NCBI GenBank assembly: GCA_002495235.1
Contig: DAEG01000082.1
Location: 1-11,210, forward strand
Direction of reading: 5' to 3'
Source: Euryarchaeota archaeon UBA287
GTDB lineage: Archaea > Thermoplasmatota > UBA186 > UBA287
Length of the DNA stretch: 11,210 nt
Shown here: positions 1-5,029 of the stretch, piece after piece
Numbering within the stretch: the first letter of the stretch is position 1
How the letters are laid out: each line of letters starts with the position of its first letter
Translations under genes and position numbers: made by a program
The notes under the pieces: model-generated
The model's database searches: none
Seen by the model: the letters and a program-made list of their open reading frames with translations, nothing else
Told to the model about the DNA's origin: nothing

Positions 1-738
1 CTGTTCAGGAACCCGCTGGCCGACCCGTACATACTCGGCACATCCTCAGGCTCTGCGCTATTCGCCATCCTGATAGCTCCCTCACCTCTTGAGCCCCTTC
101 TGGCCTTTGTCGGCGGTGTGGCAACCACGATGATGGTGTACGCGATGGCATGGAGGGAGAGGACCGAGACGCTCTTGCTTGTCGGTATGGCCATGGGTTC
201 TCTGGCCAGTTCTCTGCTGTCCCTGCTGCTCTTCACCAAGACCTCCGCCCTGTCTTCGATGCTCTTCTGGCTTTTTGGAGGTCTGGGCCTGTCGACGTGG
301 GGCAGGACCTATCTCCTTCTCACAGCTCTCGTCCTATCCATGCTGCTTGTGCTACCTCTCTCCATGGAGCTGGATTCCCTGCTTCTCGGCGAGGAGAAAA
401 GCAGGTATCTGGGAGTGGATGTGAGAAAGCTCATGTTCTGTCTTTTACTGGTCACATGCGCCATAACCAGCCTCTCCGTTGCTGTTGCGGGCATGATAGG
501 CTTTGTCGGATTGATGGTGCCGCACCTGTGCAGGAGGATCGTGGGGCCCAAGCACAGAGTGCTCATACCGTTCTCGGTGATCGCGGGAGGTGTGTTTCTG
601 CTGTTTGCTGATGTCCTGGCGAGAGTGATCCTCGCCCCGAACGAGGTACCCATAGGCATAATCACCTCTATGTGCGGGGCCCCTTTCTTTATGTACCTTG
701 TGTGGAGGCAGAGAAATGCTGTGCGTAGATGGGGTTGA
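1..738 (+). CDS. btuC: FecCD/BtuC-family ABC importer permease, 5'-truncated
   Basis: This is the C-terminal 245 residues of an integral-membrane permease that imports cobalamin or Fe-siderophore; the reading frame is open from base 1, so the start lies outside the window. Family marks visible in order are an early NPLADPYILGTSSGSAL stretch (about residues 4-20), several hydrophobic helices, the FecCD signature GMIGFVGLMVPHLCRR (about 164-179), which contains the loop that contacts the ATPase, and the closing EVPIGIITSMCGAPFF segment (about 215-230). Family members are about 320-350 residues, so roughly 80-100 N-terminal residues are missing. It overlaps the downstream ATPase gene by 23 bp, which indicates one operon and translational coupling. 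The substrate cannot be read from the permease alone. Corrinoid is favoured because the partner ATPase resembles archaeal BtuD and a cobO gene lies in the window; iron-siderophore is the alternative. Confidence 0.93.
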   Translation: MFRNPLADPYILGTSSGSALFAILIAPSPLEPLLAFVGGVATTMMVYAMAWRERTETLLLVGMAMGSLASSLLSLLLFTKTSALSSMLFWLFGGLGLSTWGRTYLLLTALVLSMLLVLPLSMELDSLLLGEEKSRYLGVDVRKLMFCLLLVTCAITSLSVAVAGMIGFVGLMVPHLCRRIVGPKHRVLIPFSVIAGGVFLLFADVLARVILAPNEVPIGIITSMCGAPFFMYLVWRQRNAVRRWG

Positions 739-1894
739 ATTCTCATTTGACGAAAAGATACTCAGAGGCATAAGCTTTGAGGCAGAGCGCGGAGATCTGA
801 TCTCCATCCTAGGCCCCAACGGCAGTGGCAAGACAACGCTGCTCAGGTGCATAAGCGCCGCGCTGAAGCCGCAGAGGGGGAGTGTTTACATAGACGGCAA
901 CAGCGTTCATGCGCTGAAAAGCAGGGACGTAGCAAAGCGTTTCGCCTTTGTGGAGCAGGGCTCGCCCACAGGCTATGATCTCTCCGTGAGAGACATCGTC
1001 ATGCTGGGCAGGCTGCCGCAAATTAAACGTTTCTCTCTGCCCTCCGAGGATGACAGGCTGAAGGTTGAAAAGGCCCTGTCGATGGTCGGTGTCGGTGATC
1101 TGGCTGAGAGGCGGTTCGATGAGATCAGCGGGGGTGAGAAGCAGAAGGCGCTCATAGCTCTGGCTCTGGTTCAGGACGCGGACATCCTTCTCATGGACGA
1201 ACCTATCAGCAATCTCGACATAAGAGCGCAGCTCGACATAATGAAGCTGCTGCGAACGCTCTGTGCGGAAGGGAAGCTGGTCATAGTCACGACGCACAAC
1301 GTGAGTCTTGCCGCTCACTTCTCGGACAGGATCCTGCTGCTGAAAGAGGGTAGGCAGGTGGCCTTCGGGACTCCCGGCATTGTCATAAGCGATGAGCTGA
1401 TGAGAGAGGTGTTTGGTGTCGGTCTGTCCATCGCGGGAGAGATCAGAAGCAGCTCAAAAAAGAGGGGAAAGGTGCACGTCATATGCGGTGGTGGCACAGG
1501 GGCTTCGCTGCTCGAGAGGCTCTACGATTTCGAATTGAGCACTGGTGTCCTGAATCTGTTTGATTCTGACCATGAGAAGGCTGTCGAGCTTGGAGCGGAC
1601 ATAGCAGAAGAAGCGCCTTTTGCTCCGATAAGCGACCCGGCTTTTGAGAGGAACATGGAACTTATAGAACGGGCAGATCTCATCATAGTGACAGGCTTTC
1701 CGGTAGGCCACGGCAACATGAGGAACATAGAGGCAGCGCTTGAAGCGCGCAGAAGGGGGAAGGAAGTGATTGTTTACGGCAGATGCGAGGATTTCACAGG
1801 TGGAAAGGCGGGGCCCTTGATAGAGGAGCTGGAGAGAGCCGGCAGGCCCTTTACGGAGGAAGGAGCGCTCCTGGAGTTTATTCACTCCAGATAA
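716..1894 (+). CDS. btuD: BtuD-like ABC transporter ATPase with extra C-terminal domain
   Basis: This is the cytoplasmic ATPase (392 aa) that powers the FecCD-type importer encoded just upstream. The ABC domain shows Walker A GPNGSGKT (residues 33-40), signature ISGGE (137-141), Walker B LLLMDE (158-162) and the switch histidine in TTHN (H194). From about residue 251 a second domain starts with a glycine-rich GKVHVICGGGTGAS and continues with alternating beta strands and helices (LIIVTGFPVGHGN, EVIVYGR), a Rossmann-like pattern. Ordinary BtuD/FepC proteins stop near 250-260 residues; the haloarchaeal BtuD of about 400 residues is the known longer form. I chose ATG 716 because GGAGG at 704-708 lies 7 nt upstream; an in-frame TTG at 698 would add six residues but would put that site inside the gene. 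The role of the C-terminal domain is not known to me. Confidence 0.93.
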   Translation: MLCVDGVEFSFDEKILRGISFEAERGDLISILGPNGSGKTTLLRCISAALKPQRGSVYIDGNSVHALKSRDVAKRFAFVEQGSPTGYDLSVRDIVMLGRLPQIKRFSLPSEDDRLKVEKALSMVGVGDLAERRFDEISGGEKQKALIALALVQDADILLMDEPISNLDIRAQLDIMKLLRTLCAEGKLVIVTTHNVSLAAHFSDRILLLKEGRQVAFGTPGIVISDELMREVFGVGLSIAGEIRSSSKKRGKVHVICGGGTGASLLERLYDFELSTGVLNLFDSDHEKAVELGADIAEEAPFAPISDPAFERNMELIERADLIIVTGFPVGHGNMRNIEAALEARRRGKEVIVYGRCEDFTGGKAGPLIEELERAGRPFTEEGALLEFIHSR

Positions 1895-2049
1895 TCTCTC
1901 TCTAGCTTCTCTCCGAACTTTGTGCCTCTGGCGCAGACAATGCAGAGATTTTTTGTGTTGTCAAAGCACGAACTGCATACCAGTCTACCGCAGGCTGGGC
2001 ACGTGTTGAGCTCGCTGAAAGAGCCACAGAGATCACATTTGCTCTGCAT
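1882..2049 (-). CDS. Small eight-cysteine zinc-binding protein
   Basis: A 55-residue protein with four CxxC pairs: C5/C8, C17/C20, C25/C28 and C36/C39. The spacing (CPACGRLVCSSC in the middle) suggests two cross-braced zinc sites of the HIT/B-box/treble-clef kind, followed by a short charged tail. Such mini zinc proteins usually act in protein or nucleic-acid contacts; no specific function can be given. The frame is open upstream to 2133, but the TATA-like TTTTATAT at 2071-2078 (minus strand) is centred about 25 bp from ATG 2049 and no ribosome binding site is visible, so a leaderless start at MQSKCDLCG is favoured. ATG 2058 (MTIMQSK) is the alternative. Its 3' end overlaps the end of btuD by 13 bp, tail to tail, and it shares a divergent promoter region with the surface-protein gene at 2204. 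Confidence 0.75.
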   Translation of the reverse strand: MQSKCDLCGSFSELNTCPACGRLVCSSCFDNTKNLCIVCARGTKFGEKLERDYLE

Positions 2050-2070
2050 AATGGTCATTGAAGGATTAGA

Positions 2071-2078
2071 ATATAAAA
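2071..2078 (-). promoter_or_regulatory. TATA box of the small zinc-protein gene
   Basis: Read on the minus strand this is TTTTATAT. Its centre is about 25 bp from the ATG at 2049, the usual archaeal distance from TATA box to transcription start. That predicts a leaderless mRNA beginning at or next to the start codon. Confidence 0.55.
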
Positions 2079-2149
2079 CTTTCTCGAACAAAGATGCAGA
2101 ATTATCATTCTCACATATGACTCGGGTGCGCAATCCTTTTTTAGGAAAG

Positions 2150-2158
2150 TTATATATA
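2150..2158 (+). promoter_or_regulatory. TATA box and BRE of the surface-protein gene
   Basis: TTATATATA is preceded by purine-rich GGAAAG (2144-2149), which fits a TFB-recognition element. Predicted transcription start is near 2180, giving a leader of about 24 nt that carries the ribosome binding site AGGAGGG at 2191-2197. Unlike several other genes here, this one has both a leader and a strong Shine-Dalgarno sequence. Confidence 0.7.
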
Positions 2159-2203
2159 GGAGTTAACGTAATAACACATAAGTTTCATAAAGGAGGGATA
2201 AAA

Positions 2204-4282
2204 GTGGAAGCAAAGAAAGGAAAAGCTCTCAGCGGATTGCTCGTAGTACTGCTGGTGAGTTCTCTTCTGGTGGGCTTAAACGTTTTTGCCCAGGAAGGGA
2301 CTGCGCCAGAGGAACAGGCGCCGCAGGTGCCGTTGTTCGGTACCATTTCGGGAGATGTCAGAGATGTGGATAACAACCCAATAACGAACGTGACGGTCTA
2401 TCTAACAAATGATACGATCACTACGTTCGAGGATGCAGAGGCTGCAGGATTGGCTCTTGTGGGACCTGATGTTTCAAAGCTCTTCCCGGTAAAGGAAGTG
2501 ACTGAAGGAACGGAAGTAGCCGTAGAGCCGGTTCCTGTTCCTGAGGAACAGGCAGAGACCGCACCTAGGAGACAGGGCACTTCCTACAGCTTGGCCGGTC
2601 TACCGCTGATCGGGAGCATAATAAGGATGTGCGAGAACATTCCGCTCATCGGTATGATCTTCAGGATCTGCGTGAGGCTAGTTGATCTGGTCACATGCGT
2701 CTCTGTATGCGGTCCGATATGCTCTCGCATACCGCTCATAGGCAGCATATGCAACATGTGCTTTGGGGTCGAGGTTCCTTCAGAGGAGCCGAAGCCGGTC
2801 ACGCCCGTAACGCCAGTAAAGCCGGTCACGCCAGTAGCGCCAGTAGCGCCGGTCACGCCCGTAACGCCAGTAGCGCCGGTTATTGTGACACCCGGAGTGG
2901 GAGAGATAGCGCAGCCCTCTGTAGAGGCCGCTCACTATGTGCTTAAGAACGTTCCGGCCGGGACATATTCTGTCAATGCAAGGGCTCTGAGAGCAGATGG
3001 AAAGGTAATATCTGGCAGGGCTCTCAATGTGACTGTAGCGCCACTCGCCACATCAACAGCGGACGTCGTGCTTGATGTTGCAAGGCCGTACTCGATGGTC
3101 ATCAGTGCACACCCAGTTGAGGTATCCGCATACCTTGAGGGAATATTCGCTGAGCCGGAGACGGTTGAGGTTAAAGCGCAGTTGCTCGACTACTTCAGTC
3201 AGCCCGTCGGTTTAGGATACGAGGTAACCTTCAGCGCTGATGCGGGGACAATACCGATGGATCCTGTGATGACAAATGAGACCGGTATGGCTCTTGCCAC
3301 ATACACGGCAGACACCCCTGTGGCGGGAGATGTGCTCATTACCGCAACATACGTGGATCCTGAGACGCTGATAGTGATATCTGCCAACACGACGATAAGG
3401 CTGTCCGCACCAACGGGAACGATCTCTGGTATGGTCACAGATGGATACAACAACCTGCTCGCGGGAGTGAACGTGGAGCTCTATCTGAACGGTGAGCCTG
3501 CAACGTTCTACATGGGCAGTGAACCAGCCGTTATCACAACAAATGCCAACGGTGGCTTCACCTTCCAGAACCTTGTGCCGAACGCTGCCGGAGAGTTCTA
3601 CGAGGTCAGGGTCTCTAGCGAGAGAACTGCCACAGTAGGAAAGGCCAAGGCAGTGGTCGAGGTCGGTTACACAACCACCGCGAACGTGGTCCTTCCTCTG
3701 GAGCTCGCACCCGGCAATGTTGAAGGCCAGGTGACGGACTCAGTGGGTAACCCTGTCTCTGGTGCTGAGGTCAGCATAGAGGGAGTAACACCGATAATGT
3801 CTGACGAGGAGGGCAACTTTGCCTTCCATGGCCTCTATCCTGGAGACTACACCGTGGCGGCCAGTGCCAAGGGAGAGACAGCGGAGGAGCTCGTGACAGT
3901 GGTGGAGAATGAGACCGTCTATGTCACAGTCGTTCTGCCGATCGTGCCACCGAAGCTCGACATAACCGCGCCGGAGAACGTGACCGAGGGCGACTCGTTC
4001 AACGTCACAGTGTCCCTCAATGGACAGCCGGTGTCGGGAGCCGTTGTCACCATAGGCGACCAGATGGCGGTCACAAAGGCAGACGGTGTGGCCCAGCTCA
4101 AGGCGCCGGATGTTGAGAGCGACCAGACTCTGACGATGACAGCCTCAAGCGCTGAGGCGGACGGTAGCGCAGACATCCTCGTGAAGAACAGGGCTGGCAT
4201 ACCCGGTTTCGAGGCAATAGTCGCGCTGCTCGCCATAGGCCTTGCGGGAGCTGTTGTCGCTCTGAGAAGAAGGAAGCGCTAA
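2204..4282 (+). CDS. Exported modular surface protein with PGF-CTERM-like tail
   Basis: A 692-residue cell-surface protein. The start is GTG 2204, 6 nt after the strong site AGGAGGG; the open frame running back to 1922 is upstream of the promoter. Order of parts: signal peptide 1-29 (KKGK, then a hydrophobic core, likely cut after VFA); first half of a carboxypeptidase-regulatory-like beta-sandwich (about 45-90); acidic linker; hydrophobic module with seven cysteines (133-188); Pro-Val repeats (198-226); second half of the first sandwich (about 236-292); an invasin/Big_1-like Ig domain (about 293-403); two more carboxypeptidase-regulatory-like domains (about 405-500 and 504-580); a last Ig-like domain (582-661); then IPGFEA (666-671), a membrane helix and the terminal RRRKR. 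The tail matches the PGF-CTERM type, processed by archaeosortase and lipid-anchored. Several N-x-T/S sites suit N-glycosylation. No catalytic residues are seen, so adhesion or an S-layer-associated structural role is inferred. Confidence 0.9.
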   Translation: MEAKKGKALSGLLVVLLVSSLLVGLNVFAQEGTAPEEQAPQVPLFGTISGDVRDVDNNPITNVTVYLTNDTITTFEDAEAAGLALVGPDVSKLFPVKEVTEGTEVAVEPVPVPEEQAETAPRRQGTSYSLAGLPLIGSIIRMCENIPLIGMIFRICVRLVDLVTCVSVCGPICSRIPLIGSICNMCFGVEVPSEEPKPVTPVTPVKPVTPVAPVAPVTPVTPVAPVIVTPGVGEIAQPSVEAAHYVLKNVPAGTYSVNARALRADGKVISGRALNVTVAPLATSTADVVLDVARPYSMVISAHPVEVSAYLEGIFAEPETVEVKAQLLDYFSQPVGLGYEVTFSADAGTIPMDPVMTNETGMALATYTADTPVAGDVLITATYVDPETLIVISANTTIRLSAPTGTISGMVTDGYNNLLAGVNVELYLNGEPATFYMGSEPAVITTNANGGFTFQNLVPNAAGEFYEVRVSSERTATVGKAKAVVEVGYTTTANVVLPLELAPGNVEGQVTDSVGNPVSGAEVSIEGVTPIMSDEEGNFAFHGLYPGDYTVAASAKGETAEELVTVVENETVYVTVVLPIVPPKLDITAPENVTEGDSFNVTVSLNGQPVSGAVVTIGDQMAVTKADGVAQLKAPDVESDQTLTMTASSAEADGSADILVKNRAGIPGFEAIVALLAIGLAGAVVALRRRKR
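2600..2767 (+). repeat. Three-copy PLIG cysteine module inside the surface protein
   Basis: This stretch encodes residues 133-188 of the surface protein. Three 11-residue units share the pattern [LI]-P-L-I-G-[SM]-I-x-x-[MI]-C: LPLIGSIIRMC (133-143), IPLIGMIFRIC (146-156) and IPLIGSICNMC (176-186). Between the second and third lies TCVSVCGPIC (164-173). Seven cysteines fall in about 45 residues of otherwise very hydrophobic sequence. The paralogue starting at 10826 has no such module at the equivalent point. It could form disulfides, bind metal or insert in a membrane; I do not recognise it as a named domain. Confidence 0.8.
2795..2881 (+). repeat. 9-bp tandem repeat encoding Pro-Val-(Thr/Ala/Lys)
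   Basis: Nine and two-thirds units of a 9-bp repeat (consensus ccggtcacg / ccagtagcg) encode PVT PVT PVK PVT PVA PVA PVT PVT PVA PV, residues 198-226 of the surface protein. It reads as an extended, protease-resistant spacer like the Pro/Thr linkers of secreted proteins. Near-identical units suggest expansion by slippage, so the copy number may vary between strains. Confidence 0.9.
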
Positions 4283-4286
4283 GCTT

Positions 4287-4328
4287 TCTTCCCCCCCTTT
4301 TTTTAATTTTTGTTTTTTTTGTTGTTTT
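4287..4328 (+). terminator. T-rich transcription terminator after the surface-protein gene
   Basis: Starting 5 nt past the stop codon is a pyrimidine run: C7 followed by T7, then further T5 and T8 tracts broken by single A or G bases. Long oligo-T on the non-template strand is enough for archaeal termination; no strong hairpin precedes it. Confidence 0.75.
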
Positions 4329-4420
4329 GCCCGACCGTCTTCGGAGGCTAGGCCTGTCACGAACTTTTATAGTCCGATGTTGCATTCTCACTCCATAGCG
4401 ACCTGTACGTTGATGCTCCG

Positions 4421-4578
4421 ATGCAGCTCCTTGTGTCCGCCTGCATTCCATGGGCCGTTCCGTATCTGATCACAAAGCGGAGGAAGATCCCGGACTTCAT
4501 GACCACCGACCCATCCTGTCGGGGGGTGTCCTGATAATGATCCTGGTGGGCGGTGTTCTAGACGTGCTTGCATCGTAA
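4421..4578 (+). pseudogene. Possible broken small membrane-protein gene
   Basis: From ATG 4421 one frame reads MQLLVSACIPWAVPYLITKR and continues RKIPDFMTTD before losing sense and stopping. About one codon further on, the next frame encodes RPILSGGVLIMILVGGVLDV followed by LAS and a TAA at 4576-4578, a clean membrane helix. Joining the two frames near 4505-4512 gives a plausible two-helix membrane protein of about 50 residues, so a one-base indel or a sequencing error is suspected. A TATA-like CTTTTATAG at 4362-4370 lies upstream, but no ribosome binding site is visible. I do not recognise a family, and the coding assignment rests only on the hydrophobic pattern. The segment lies in the long stretch between the surface protein and cstA, where no intact gene was found. 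Confidence 0.3.
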
Positions 4579-4703
4579 TTATCCTTTTTGCTCTTTGGAG
4601 TCAACGTGAATGTGATTCTGTGGCGTTGTTGGCGAATCACTTAACAAGGAAGTATTGATATCATGGGTTTGGCGATTAAAAAGGTGGTTTTGTTGTTTTT
4701 ATT

Positions 4704-4761
4704 CGGCCGCGTGGGAGACCACGCACATAGCCGTGATTAACCCGCTACCGGTGTAGTTTTT
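4704..4761 (+). ncRNA. Candidate short structured RNA
   Basis: A perfect 6-bp stem, GCGTGG (4709-4714) with CCACGC (4719-4724), is closed by a GAGA tetraloop of the stable GNRA class. An outer CGGC (4704-4707) can pair with GCCG (4730-4733). Downstream, CTAC (4745-4748) pairs with GTAG (4753-4756) around a CGGT loop and runs straight into T5 (4757-4761), like a terminator hairpin. An AT-rich GATTAAAAA (4674-4682) is centred about 26 bp before 4704, the right distance for a promoter. No known RNA family was recognised; it is too small for tRNA and lacks C/D boxes. It could also be a leader of the downstream genes or chance structure. Confidence 0.3.
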
Positions 4762-4771
4762 CAGACATTGA

Positions 4772-4779
4772 GTATTAAG
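4772..4779 (+). promoter_or_regulatory. Weak TATA-like element before the small ORF at 4806
   Basis: GTATTAAG, centred about 30 bp from ATG 4806, could start a transcript with a leader of only a few nucleotides. The match is poor compared with the other TATA boxes in the window. Confidence 0.3.
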
Positions 4780-4805
4780 AAACTCTTCATCTACTGGGCG
4801 CGAAT

Positions 4806-4995
4806 ATGCTGTTTCCGATGATGTGGGAATTGTTTTACGGTGCTGGCGCTGGTGGCCATAGACACGGTTAAAAACAGAAAGATGGAGATGGAAAGACGGG
4901 AGCTATTGGAAAAGATGGTGAGTAAGTATGAAGAGTACATAGGACCTGTTGCAAAGACCATAGCAAAAGACGTGATTGAGAAGGAGAAGAAGTGA
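4806..4995 (+). pseudogene. Small membrane-anchored coiled-coil protein, split by a +1 frameshift
   Basis: Two overlapping frames together look like one small protein. From ATG 4806 the frame reads MLFPMMWELFY and then turns to glycine-rich nonsense ending at TAA 4869-4871. The next frame, open from 4822, reads VLALVAIDTVKNRKMEMERR and runs on to YIGPVAKTIAKDVIEKEKK, stopping at 4995. Removing one G in ACGGTG (4837-4842) fuses them into a 62-residue protein: one N-terminal membrane helix followed by a charged helix rich in Glu and Lys. Causes could be mutation, assembly error or real frameshifting; alternatively GTG 4840 could start a 51-residue protein, though it has no ribosome binding site. 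It ends 34 bp before cstA. Bacterial CstA works with a small partner (YbdD), but this sequence does not resemble it. No family was recognised. Confidence 0.5.
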
Positions 4996-5001
4996 CAAAC
5001 C

Positions 5002-5008
5002 TTTAAAT
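5002..5008 (+). promoter_or_regulatory. TATA box of cstA
   Basis: TTTAAAT is centred 25 bp before the ATG at 5030, predicting a leaderless cstA mRNA. It lies in the short gap after the small ORF ending at 4995. Confidence 0.6.
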
Positions 5009-5029
5009 GTGGGTTGTTTGATTGGTCAT

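Noticed and set aside
1922..2203. Upstream extension of the surface-protein frame
   Set aside because: It covers the zinc-protein gene and both TATA boxes in the wrong sense, has no signal-peptide character, and a strong ribosome binding site and GTG mark the real start at 2204.
2795..2881. CRISPR-like short repeats
   Set aside because: Units are 9 bp, contiguous and in frame with no spacers; this is a coding tandem repeat.
2695..2946. Overlapping plus-strand frame rich in His-Ala-Arg-Asn-Ala-Ser repeats
   Set aside because: It is the shifted reading of the 9-bp Pro-Val repeat within the surface-protein gene; no start signal of its own.
4704..4761. tRNA or archaeal H/ACA or C/D guide RNA
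   Set aside because: Too short, no cloverleaf, no C/D boxes, and although ACA follows the stem there is no internal guide pocket or kink-turn.
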